Source: an uncultured Treponema sp. (GTDB taxonomy: Bacteria > Spirochaetota > Spirochaetia > Treponematales > Treponemataceae). Taken from it: a stretch of 6,094 nt of DNA. This document shows positions 1 to 5,950 of this stretch, piece after piece. The notes beneath the pieces are model-generated. The model saw only the letters and a list, made by a program, of their open reading frames with translations. It did not search any database and had not been told where the DNA came from. The DNA is taken from positions 1 to 6,094 of the forward strand of contig CAMAFU010000118.1 of assembly GCA_945833725.1 (NCBI GenBank), in the 5' to 3' direction. Within the stretch, counting starts at the first letter, position 1; each line of letters opens with the position of its first letter. A program made the position numbers and the translations under genes.

Positions 1-2117
1 AGTTCCAGAACATTTTTTAATTTGTCGGTACGAATAAAATACCTCATCATTCTGGAACGGTATAAATCTGTTGCACCGTAAAGGTTTATAAGGTCTGCAT
101 AAGTTTTTCTGGCTTCTTCGTATTTTGAGCTGTCTGTTTCGCCCCATTCAAGGAAAATATCTCCCAGCATCAAAAGACCGTCTTTATCGTTTATGTGATA
201 ATCGAGTACCCTTCTTCTTGTAACTTCCTCAGCCTTTTGAAAATTTCCCCTGTCGCAAAGTTCCATTTCTGCCCAATCAAGGCCGCTCTGTTTGTCGTGG
301 CGGAAATTAGTCCATATATTAAGATACATTTGGGATGCCCGCTGATACTGACGGTGTTCCCTATATCCCTGAGCATAACGGAAAAACCATTTTTTTACCG
401 GCTTATATTTTACAGCTTCAATGAATTTTTCTTCTGACTGAGGATACTCATTGTTTTCAAGAAGTGTGTATCCCTGTTTGTACAGCATGTTTGCCATGGA
501 AGGCTTGTAAATAAAAAACACTCCCGCCTGAAAAAGAAAATACCCCACAAACGCAATTAAGGCCGCAGCAATTCCACCGGGAATAATTCTGTTTTTAAGC
601 TGATATTGAAAAGACTGCCTGTAAGCTTCGTATTCGGCAAAAGATCGTCTTTCGTAGTCCCGCGGAACATCAATGGAAATATCCAGAAGCTTTTCAAGGT
701 GAGAAGCAATCTGCCGGGCAGGAAGTTTTTTTATTATTTTTTCGATTACCTCAAAAACTGCATCGTCGGTAAATTCATTTTTTGCAATAAAATCTTCTAC
801 GGCTAGCCTGAGGTTAAGAGGATAGTTTATAAGGTTTTTCTTGAAAGTATCGTATTCTTCGTCGGTAAGGGTATTTTTTGGTTTTACAGCAGCCCTGCTG
901 AAATCTGCTACATCAACATTCTTTTTTTTGCCGATATCAGCCATATCCGTATCGGTAAAACCGGCAATTTCAAAATCATCATCCAGAATAAAATCATCAG
1001 AACCGGAAGAATTATCTGTTCCAGTTACGGGAAATTCTTCGTCAGAAAGATTAGGAGCGGAAGAAAAATCTATGTCGCCTGCGTTTTCAATTTCTTCAAG
1101 ACCTGCACCAAAATCTTCCGGAGAAAATTCGTCTATTACATCAAGAGAAGCATCAACAGAAGGTGTAGCATTTTCTTTTATAGCATCGGCAGCTGTTTTT
1201 TCCGCAGCGGAAGAATCATTATCCAAGGCAAGTTCATCCGGAAAAGGAATCTGGTCAAGAAAACTTGTGTCAAAGTCATTTTCTGGAATATCATCTGCTT
1301 TACTTTCAAAGGTGTGGGAAGGAACAGTTTCCTCAGATTCCGCAGTTTCCTTATTTTCTTCAGGTTTCTCACCGTCCAGAGCAATTTCTTCCGGAATATC
1401 GCTGTTAAGGTTAATTTCCTGACCGTCAAAAGAAAAATCATCATCCAAAAGGGCAGAAGCATCGTTTAAAGTTTCATTCTGATTAAGATTTTCTTCTGCA
1501 ACGCTGGTTAAATCTGCATCATCAAAACTGACATCTTCCATGGAAGGAAGCTCAGAAGAGGAAATATCGTTTAAAAAATCAGCATCACCGGAAAGTTCAG
1601 CAATTTCAGGAATCTGCCCGTCATCAAAAATATTTTCGTTTAAGCTGGAAACATCTTCTTCTGGAACCGCACTTTCCGTAATATTTTCTTCTGGAATCGA
1701 TTCACTGGAATTCAAAAGAGAGTCAAAATCCAAATCTTCCAGAGGAATTTCGCTACCGGCAGAAGACTGTTCCTGAGGGGGATTTTGACTTTCTTCATCA
1801 AGGAAGTCGCCTAAATCGGGAGCTTCGGTTAAATCATCAAGACCGCCCAAAAGTGCATCAAAATCGGGAACATCAGATTCCAGAGCGGATTCACCTTCTG
1901 CAAAAGACAGCTGGTCATTTTCTTCGGATGGGGAAGTTTCTTCCTGATTATTTTCTGGAAGCCCTAAAACAAAATCTTCTGAATCGTCGGCTTCGGAAAT
2001 GCCTTCGGGAAGAGGTACAACAGCAGGCTTTTCTCCACGCTGGGCACGAATTTTTACTTCGTCGCCAATATTCTGTATGTCACTGGTAAATTTTTTGAGC
2101 TGATTTAATCCCGGCAT
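1..2117 (-). CDS. flcA: FlcA-like TPR membrane protein, putative periplasmic flagellar collar protein (3' end beyond left edge)
   Basis: Seen: an uninterrupted minus-strand frame runs from ATG at 2117 to the left edge (705 codons, no stop). It starts MPGLNQLKKFTSD. Residues about 30-400 are highly acidic, low in complexity and presumably disordered, rich in Glu, Asp and Ser, with short DFD-x-LL type motifs. A compact charged domain follows (about 413-505), then one hydrophobic segment (about 511-537, GGIAAALIAFVGYFLFQAG), then helical TPR-like repeats (about 545-705) cut by the edge. Known: in Borrelia the collar protein FlcA (BB0326) is a TPR membrane protein needed for the periplasmic flagellar collar and stator assembly. 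Inferred: the acidic N-terminus is cytoplasmic and the TPRs are periplasmic, giving a flagellar collar role. The start is fixed by an in-frame TAA nine bases upstream. The Shine-Dalgarno is poor (AGAG two bases before ATG; a GGAG lies 15 bases away). The gene is certain; the flcA name rests on architecture, and another TPR membrane protein is possible. Confidence 0.7.
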   Translation of the reverse strand, partial: MPGLNQLKKFTSDIQNIGDEVKIRAQRGEKPAVVPLPEGISEADDSEDFVLGLPENNQEETSPSEENDQLSFAEGESALESDVPDFDALLGGLDDLTEAPDLGDFLDEESQNPPQEQSSAGSEIPLEDLDFDSLLNSSESIPEENITESAVPEEDVSSLNENIFDDGQIPEIAELSGDADFLNDISSSELPSMEDVSFDDADLTSVAEENLNQNETLNDASALLDDDFSFDGQEINLNSDIPEEIALDGEKPEENKETAESEETVPSHTFESKADDIPENDFDTSFLDQIPFPDELALDNDSSAAEKTAADAIKENATPSVDASLDVIDEFSPEDFGAGLEEIENAGDIDFSSAPNLSDEEFPVTGTDNSSGSDDFILDDDFEIAGFTDTDMADIGKKKNVDVADFSRAAVKPKNTLTDEEYDTFKKNLINYPLNLRLAVEDFIAKNEFTDDAVFEVIEKIIKKLPARQIASHLEKLLDISIDVPRDYERRSFAEYEAYRQSFQYQLKNRIIPGGIAAALIAFVGYFLFQAGVFFIYKPSMANMLYKQGYTLLENNEYPQSEEKFIEAVKYKPVKKWFFRYAQGYREHRQYQRASQMYLNIWTNFRHDKQSGLDWAEMELCDRGNFQKAEEVTRRRVLDYHINDKDGLLMLGDIFLEWGETDSSKYEEARKTYADLINLYGATDLYRSRMMRYFIRTDKLKNVLE

Positions 2118-2145
2118 TTCTCTTTAATTTTACTCCAGATACAAA

Positions 2146-2154
2146 ATTATAACA
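2146..2154 (-). promoter_or_regulatory. Extended -10 promoter for the FlcA-like gene
   Basis: The minus strand reads TGTTATAAT, a perfect sigma-70 -10 hexamer with the TGn extension. Transcription would begin near 2139, giving a leader of roughly 20 bases before the ATG at 2117. No good -35 is found at normal spacing (CCGACA lies only 15 bases upstream of the hexamer), which is common for extended -10 promoters. This is a by-eye motif match. Confidence 0.5.
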
Positions 2155-2285
2155 AGTCAAGTTATTTGTCGGCTTTATTTTTTTTTACCTTTAGCAAGTT
2201 GTCTGTTTTAAGTACTTTTTCCGTCTTTCACATCTGTTCGGGTAAAAAAATTCAATATTTTTTTTCTGATGCCGAAAATTTTACC

Positions 2286-3005
2286 ATGAAAAAAAACTGC
2301 ATATTTTTCTTTCTTTTTTCTCTTTTTGTTTTTTATACTTATGCTGACGAAACTGCCAGCAAAACTGATTCATACATTTACAACAACATCGTTACTTCAA
2401 TTACGGGAGCTGGAACTCCTTACACCGAAGAAAATTATGTTGTATTTACGGCAAAAAACAACTCCCGCTCTGTAGGAATTGCCTTCGATTTTGAACACTA
2501 CAGCGTTATTCATCCCTTTTCGCTCAGGAGAATATACAATTACGAAGGAGAAGAAACAGATTCCTGGTATTATTACATACTGGAAAAACCGAAAAAACTT
2601 AACTCAATATGCTATAAACTGATTATAGACGGCCTTTGGACAATAGATCCGGAAAATCCTGATGTAGTTTACGACATTAGAAACGAGATTCAACTTTCCA
2701 GAATAAATCTTCCTTCATCAGAAGAAAAAGTTACAGAAACAACGGAAGAAGGCTTTACCCGGTTCATTTTTAAAGGTGATAAAGGGCAGAAAGTACGGCT
2801 TGGCGGCACTTTTACAAACTGGGACAGCTGGATTTATGAGCTTACGGAAATAACACCGGGAAATTATGAAATAAAACTTCCTCTGCCACCAGGAAAATAT
2901 TACTACGCCTTTTACACAGGGCTGGAAAGTTTTGCAGACCCGGCCAATCCCAAAAAAGCGTACAGAGAAGACGGAAAAACAGTTTCAGAAATAACCGTAA
3001 AATAA
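2286..3005 (+). CDS. Exported protein with two E-set/CBM48-like (glycogen-binding type) domains
   Basis: Seen: 239 residues from ATG 2286. The start is a classic signal peptide: MKK, a Phe/Leu-rich core, and a TYA|DE cleavage site after residue 20. There is no Cys at the cleavage site, so it is not a lipoprotein. Residues about 157-239 match the CBM48/AMPK-type E-set fold: GGTFTNWDSW (173-182), a turn with PG, then LPPGKYYYAFYTG followed by DPANP. Residues about 50-141 look like a second, more diverged copy, ending YKLIIDGLWTIDPENP (110-125). Known: such domains bind alpha-glucans in glycogen enzymes or act as protein-interaction modules. Inferred: periplasmic or surface localisation; the ligand is unknown and no catalytic domain is attached. 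An upstream in-frame TTG at 2166 would bury the signal peptide, so ATG 2286 is preferred although no clear Shine-Dalgarno precedes it. The gene is divergent from the FlcA-like gene and converges on the hydrolase gene 24 bases away. Confidence 0.8.
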   Translation: MKKNCIFFFLFSLFVFYTYADETASKTDSYIYNNIVTSITGAGTPYTEENYVVFTAKNNSRSVGIAFDFEHYSVIHPFSLRRIYNYEGEETDSWYYYILEKPKKLNSICYKLIIDGLWTIDPENPDVVYDIRNEIQLSRINLPSSEEKVTETTEEGFTRFIFKGDKGQKVRLGGTFTNWDSWIYELTEITPGNYEIKLPLPPGKYYYAFYTGLESFADPANPKKAYREDGKTVSEITVK

Positions 3006-3029
3006 AAAGAAGCCCGGCAAAAAAAATCT

Positions 3030-3755
3030 TTAAAAAGGAAAACCTTTTGAAAACGAAAAACCTGTATAATCGTGGCCAGGGTAAACTTTTGTATCGGGAG
3101 GAATGATTCTTTTTAGCATCGAAAGACTTTCCATCAGCTGAAACTCATTTCCGCCAAGGTCAGTTCTTCCAAAACTGCCGAAAAAAAGAGTATCACCGCT
3201 TAAAAGGATTTTTTCTTTTGGATTATAAAGACAAACACTGCCAGAAGTATGACCGGGAGTTGAAATAACCTGCCATTCAGCAAAAGAATAGCAAAGTTCT
3301 TCATCAGTCAAAATACCGGAAAAACAGTTGTCTTTGGAATTAGAAGCAGATTTTATAGAATCAAGGAGTGTTTTTTTGTCTTTCAGAAAAGAATCGGCTG
3401 GAGGCAAACAGGATACGGAAGGCAAAAAAGATTCAGCCCCCATCATCGAAAGAATTTTTCTGTGGCTTTGTTCACTGTTGCTTCCTATAAAGTTACTGTC
3501 GTTTTCGTGAATTAAAACAGGAGCGTCAGGATAAAATTTCTTTAATACTTTTACACCTGCAACATGGTCAAAATGCCCGTGAGTCAAAACAATTGCCGCG
3601 CAGTCAAGATTGTTCTTTTTAAGATAATCAACAAAAACCATTTCATCGCCGCAAAAAGCACAGCAGGCTGGATCAACAGCAAAAACTTTATTTTTTCCAA
3701 CGCTAACAGCAAGAGTATTAACGCTAAACGGACCTGTATGAATTACTTCTATCAT
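3030..3755 (-). CDS. MBL-fold metallo-hydrolase (glyoxalase II-like)
   Basis: Seen, numbered from ATG 3755 (241 residues): the full metal-ligand set of the metallo-beta-lactamase fold, THGHFDH (H59, H61, D63, H64), GHTSGS (H169), SGDTLF (D188) and PGHDY (H228), plus the FGRTDL segment typical of the YcbL/glyoxalase-II branch. No signal peptide, so it is cytosolic. Known: these binuclear-metal enzymes hydrolyse thioesters such as S-lactoylglutathione or related small molecules; substrate cannot be read from sequence. The stretch between the HxHxDH motif and H169 is longer than I expect for compact YcbL-type enzymes, with a polar segment at about 125-152. The start is uncertain: TTG at 3761 (two residues longer) and ATG 3755 are both without Shine-Dalgarno, because the sequence just upstream is the T-tract of the terminator of the preceding gene. 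The gene converges with the exported-protein gene; its stop lies 24 bases from the other stop. Confidence 0.88.
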   Translation of the reverse strand: MIEVIHTGPFSVNTLAVSVGKNKVFAVDPACCAFCGDEMVFVDYLKKNNLDCAAIVLTHGHFDHVAGVKVLKKFYPDAPVLIHENDSNFIGSNSEQSHRKILSMMGAESFLPSVSCLPPADSFLKDKKTLLDSIKSASNSKDNCFSGILTDEELCYSFAEWQVISTPGHTSGSVCLYNPKEKILLSGDTLFFGSFGRTDLGGNEFQLMESLSMLKRIIPPDTKVYPGHDYTGFSFSKGFPF

Positions 3756-3759
3756 TTTC

Positions 3760-3811
3760 AAATAAAAAAATTAAGGCAGGTTTCCAGAAATTTTAACGGT
3801 GGAAACCTGCC
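3760..3811 (-). terminator. Intrinsic terminator of the DbpA-RRM gene
   Basis: A perfect 12-bp stem is formed by GGCAGGTTTCCA (3775-3786) and TGGAAACCTGCC (3800-3811) around a 13-base loop. On the minus strand it is followed by TTAATTTTTTTATTT. It lies 11 bases past the stop of the RRM gene, ideal for its termination. Its T-tract ends at the possible TTG start of the downstream hydrolase, so read-through of this structure, or a promoter hidden inside it, must supply hydrolase mRNA. Confidence 0.9.
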
Positions 3812-3822
3812 GAAAACTTAAA

Positions 3823-4626
3823 CTACTGAATATCAGCAGTAGAACTTGATCTTGGAGCTCTTAATGCCATTATTTCTTCGTCAGATAATTCAGAAACAGG
3901 CTTTTTTTCCATTTCTTTTGCAAAGGCTGCCTGCTGAGCTACTGTATCAGAATTTGAAGCAGTAAAACTATCTACAATTGGTGCAGATACATTTTCTACA
4001 TCAGGAACTCTTTCTTCTTCAAAATTTTCAGGAAGAATATCCTGACCGTCTTCCCGTTTTGCAGAAAAACTTACAGAAAGTTTTCTTCCGCGGTATTCAT
4101 AACCGTTAAGAATATTTATTGCTTTTTCGGCATCGTCTTTAAAAAGTTCAACAAAAGAATAATTTGCAAGAACACGGATTTTTCCGATTCTGGCAGGGGA
4201 AATTCCTGCAGCACCGGCAAAAAGGCCTACAATGTCGTTAGGGAAAACACGGCGGTTTCTACCGATTCCAACAAAAACAGTAGCACCGTTTTCAGCATCA
4301 ATTGTTACGCGCTGAAATTTTTCTTTCTGCTCAAAAAATTTTTCGCCGTTTTCATGAGATTCTGTTCTTGTTCTGTGAGACTCATCTCTGTTTCTGCGAT
4401 ATTCTTCTCTGGATTTTGTATTGTTGAAGCGGAAAATTGAACCTGAAGAACATTTTAAAAGGAAAGCTGCAACATAAGATCTTCTTGTAAGAGGAACATT
4501 TTTCTTAAAAACTTTTTTAAGTTCTTCATAATACTCAGGATTAGACTCAACTTTAGAAACTGCTTCTTTAAGAAATGCAGCAACCTGATCCATGTTCAAT
4601 TCATTGTCTCTTCTGTGGAAAGCCAT
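3823..4626 (-). CDS. Stand-alone DbpA-type RRM RNA-binding protein
   Basis: Seen: 267 residues from ATG 4626. Three regions are visible: a helical N-terminal module (about 10-58, ending RRSYVAAFLLK), a highly charged Arg/Glu/Asp/His linker (about 70-105, RNRDESHRTRTESH), and an RRM at about 116-189 (VFVGIGRNRRVFPNDIVGLF, then IGKIRVLANYSFVEL and the GYEYRGRKLSVSFS end). The RRM pattern, with IGxI..L.NYSFVE and G..Y.GR.L.V, is that of the DbpA C-terminal RNA-binding domain. A disordered acidic tail (about 195-267) closes the protein. Known: in DbpA this RRM binds 23S rRNA hairpin 92 and is joined to a DEAD-box helicase; no helicase motif is present here. Inferred: an RNA- or ribosome-associated protein. 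The start is chosen because GGGAG (4633-4637) sits six bases before ATG 4626; an upstream in-frame ATG at 4674 lacks such a site. The strong terminator follows the stop. Confidence 0.85.
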   Translation of the reverse strand: MAFHRRDNELNMDQVAAFLKEAVSKVESNPEYYEELKKVFKKNVPLTRRSYVAAFLLKCSSGSIFRFNNTKSREEYRRNRDESHRTRTESHENGEKFFEQKEKFQRVTIDAENGATVFVGIGRNRRVFPNDIVGLFAGAAGISPARIGKIRVLANYSFVELFKDDAEKAINILNGYEYRGRKLSVSFSAKREDGQDILPENFEEERVPDVENVSAPIVDSFTASNSDTVAQQAAFAKEMEKKPVSELSDEEIMALRAPRSSSTADIQ

Positions 4627-4632
4627 TTTTTT

Positions 4633-4637
4633 CTCCC
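4633..4637 (-). promoter_or_regulatory. Shine-Dalgarno deciding the RRM gene start
   Basis: The minus strand carries GGGAG followed by six A/T bases and then ATG at 4626. This is the strongest ribosome binding site in the window and supports the shorter 267-residue product over the frame opening at 4674. Confidence 0.8.
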
Positions 4638-4729
4638 ATAAAAGCCTGTCGAAAACAGAAAATATGGTGTTCAAATTAAAGTTTTATATGCAACGCACTG
4701 TATAACTTTTAATACCATCTGCATTCGAA

Positions 4730-4837
4730 TTAAGGCATAAAAAAATAATTAACAGCCCCGGTACAACTGACGGGACAAGCTGTTCTCATAAAACATCGCA
4801 GTCGGGTTTTAAACAGTCCATACGCAAGGAAAAACAT
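4730..4837 (-). CDS. Possible 35-residue leader peptide or small ORF
   Basis: A minus-strand ORF opens at ATG 4837 (MFFLAYGLFKTRL...) and stops at TAA 4732-4730. AGGA (4845-4842) lies four bases upstream as a plausible Shine-Dalgarno, but it is part of the apical stem of the predicted hairpin, so it may be masked. The frame runs through the intrinsic terminator, so translation would interfere with that hairpin, as a leader peptide could. The peptide has three Cys and no run of a single amino acid of the kind seen in amino-acid attenuators. No family is recognised. An ORF this short arises easily by chance. Confidence 0.2.
   Translation of the reverse strand: MFFLAYGLFKTRLRCFMRTACPVSCTGAVNYFFMP
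4740..4784 (-). terminator. Intrinsic terminator between the UPF0158-GNAT gene and the RRM gene
   Basis: On the minus strand AACAGC (4784-4779), a four-base bulge, CCCG (4774-4771), a ten-base loop, CGGG (4760-4757) and GCTGTT (4756-4751) make a 10-bp stem, followed by AATTATTTTTTTA. It lies about 155 bases past the stop of the upstream gene and about 115 bases before the RRM start. It could end that gene's mRNA, end an independent small RNA, or work as an attenuator for the RRM gene. Confidence 0.75.
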
Positions 4838-4869
4838 ATATTCCTGCGGGAATTAAACCGAATGTGCGA
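4740..4869 (-). ncRNA. Candidate structured small RNA or cis-regulatory leader
   Basis: The 313 bases between 4626 and 4940 hold no ordinary gene. On the minus strand 4869-4796 can fold into one long interrupted hairpin: TCGCA/TGCGA (4869-4865 with 4800-4796), TCGG/CCGA, TTTAA with TTAAA, TCC/GGA, CGC/GCG and an apical AGGAA/TTCCT (4845-4841 with 4831-4827), about 25 paired positions. The intrinsic terminator at 4784-4740 follows after eleven bases. A smaller hairpin AGTGT/ACACT (4896-4879) lies upstream. A possible promoter is TTGTTC (4926-4921) with TAAAAC 16 bases on, a weak match. I considered 6S RNA, SRP RNA and known riboswitches but see no diagnostic consensus. Either a free RNA or a leader of the RRM gene is possible. 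All folding is by eye. Confidence 0.35.
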
Positions 4870-4939
4870 ATAAAAAATAGTGTTGAAAAATACACTCTGT
4901 TTTATTATTTGTACCTGCCTGAACAAAAAAAAGGCAGAA

Positions 4940-5854
4940 TTAATTCAGTTCAGCAAAAAAAGCAAAATCACTGCCAGTGAATCCTGAACGGATAAGCAAG
5001 GATTCCATTATTTTTGGAACGACTGAATTTAATGCAATTACAACCTGAATTCCGCTTTTCCTTAAATGTTTTAGGGAAAGATCCAAAAGTTTCCCTGCTA
5101 TTCCAAGTCCACGGTAATTCTGTTCAACAAAAATCGTTGTAATAAAAACAGATTTCTGCGATTTAGAATTTTTTGATGAATATAAAAGGCATCCGGCAAA
5201 TTCATTTTCAGGGGTATGGCAAACAAAACCGCCAGTACAGTTGTTTTTAAGGTTCTCCTGTATTGTATTTTCGTTCTCAAAACCAAAAAAAACAGACATG
5301 CAGAGCCCTGCATCTCCGGGAAACATCTTTTTTAATTCATCGGAAAAACTGCTGATTTTACACGCAAGCCCGCTGGAATCAAGATTTGCATTATATTCAC
5401 GGAAAATAAAATCTTCCAGAATAAGGTCATCAAATTCATCTTCAAAATCAATTTCCAGACTTTCCAGCCCCCATGAATCTCTCAGCATATTGTACCAGTC
5501 AAAAAGACGGACTTTCATAATTTTTGCTTTGTATAAATTGAAATTCCGTTCTGTCTGCGGATACTTTTTTAAAACATCTTTAAACTGTCTGAATACCCCC
5601 CTACCCTCGGCTAGAATTTGTTTTAATTGGGAATAAGGCTTTATTCCTTTATTTTTAGAAACAAAAGACTCCAGCACATTGTAACCGTCGGCAGAATTCC
5701 ATACCGGCAGCGAATAAAAATTTTCTTCATCAACCAAACATTCTTTCCATGGAACAAGCCGGCAGTTTTTTGCATCAAGAGCATGCCGCTGTTTCTGATT
5801 TTCCATTCCTCTGAGAATTTCCAATAAAAGGGAATCGGTCAATTCAAAAAACAT
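4940..5854 (-). CDS. UPF0158-like domain fused to a GNAT N-acetyltransferase
   Basis: Seen: 304 residues from ATG 5854. Residues 1 to about 125 resemble the UPF0158 family: the helical start FELTDSLLLEILRGME, then the characteristic LAEGRGVFRQFKDVLKKYP (81-99), and the helix ending FDWYNMLRDSWGLE (118-131). Residues about 145-304 are a GNAT domain: beta strands around GGFVCHTPENEFAGCLLYSS (208-227), SVFITTIFVEQ, the acetyl-CoA-binding motif A YRGLGIAGKLL (247-257), and a C-terminal ESLLIRSGF (284-292) typical of motif B. Known: GNAT proteins transfer an acetyl group from acetyl-CoA to an amine; the role of UPF0158 is undefined. Inferred: cytosolic, the N-terminal domain perhaps giving substrate specificity. 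There is no strong Shine-Dalgarno; M1 is kept because the family-like segment begins immediately, whereas M17 would remove it. It lies 96 bases downstream of clpP, with its own possible operator-like repeat. The substrate is unknown. Confidence 0.8.
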   Translation of the reverse strand: MFFELTDSLLLEILRGMENQKQRHALDAKNCRLVPWKECLVDEENFYSLPVWNSADGYNVLESFVSKNKGIKPYSQLKQILAEGRGVFRQFKDVLKKYPQTERNFNLYKAKIMKVRLFDWYNMLRDSWGLESLEIDFEDEFDDLILEDFIFREYNANLDSSGLACKISSFSDELKKMFPGDAGLCMSVFFGFENENTIQENLKNNCTGGFVCHTPENEFAGCLLYSSKNSKSQKSVFITTIFVEQNYRGLGIAGKLLDLSLKHLRKSGIQVVIALNSVVPKIMESLLIRSGFTGSDFAFFAELN

Positions 5855-5873
5855 ATTAAAAACTAAACTACCA

Positions 5874-5897
5874 CAAATTGATGTTTAATTCAATTTG
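5874..5897. repeat. Inverted repeat upstream of the UPF0158-GNAT gene
   Basis: CAAATTGA (5874-5881) and TCAATTTG (5890-5897) form a perfect 8-bp inverted repeat with an 8-base spacer, ending 19 bases before the start codon at 5854. A possible -35 (TTGAAT) lies inside it, with TAGTTT 17 bases on. It could be a dyad operator or simply an AT-rich hairpin. Confidence 0.35.
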
Positions 5898-5900
5898 AAG

Positions 5901-5929
5901 CAATAAATAAACAATCCGAAATTCGGGAT
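5901..5929 (-). terminator. Weak candidate terminator after clpP
   Basis: On the minus strand ATCC, a bulged C, then GAATTTC and GGAT (5929-5914) can form a short stem followed by TGTTTATTTATT. It lies 22 bases past the clpP stop. The stem is short and the T-tract interrupted, so termination may be partial and clpP transcripts could read into the next gene. Confidence 0.35.
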
Positions 5930-5950
5930 ATTTTACGCTTTAACTTCAAG

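Noticed and set aside
841..1776. Long Ser-rich plus-strand open frames
   Set aside because: They are antisense shadows of the Glu/Asp/Ser-rich FlcA-like coding sequence (GAA and TCT codons read backwards); no ribosome sites and no family resemblance.
2166..2285. TTG-started N-terminal extension of the exported protein
   Set aside because: It would place 40 residues before a textbook signal peptide beginning MKKN; the DNA is T-rich and the frame is open by chance.
3006..3048. Bidirectional terminator between the convergent genes
   Set aside because: AAAAGG/CCTTTT (3033-3048) is only a 6-bp AU-rich stem inside the hydrolase 3' end, and on the minus strand the T-run is displaced by six bases; too weak to call.
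4627..4674. 16-residue longer RRM protein starting at ATG 4674
   Set aside because: GGGAG lies correctly spaced before ATG 4626 and inside the longer frame, and the extra residues show no conserved-looking character.
4740..4935. 6S RNA (ssrS), SRP RNA or a known riboswitch
   Set aside because: The size and a rod-like fold are suggestive of 6S, but I could not find a convincing closing stem and central bubble or any diagnostic consensus of the other classes, so no name is given.
5098..5827. Other open frames on both strands across the UPF0158-GNAT gene
   Set aside because: Alternative-frame shadows of a gene with two recognisable domains.
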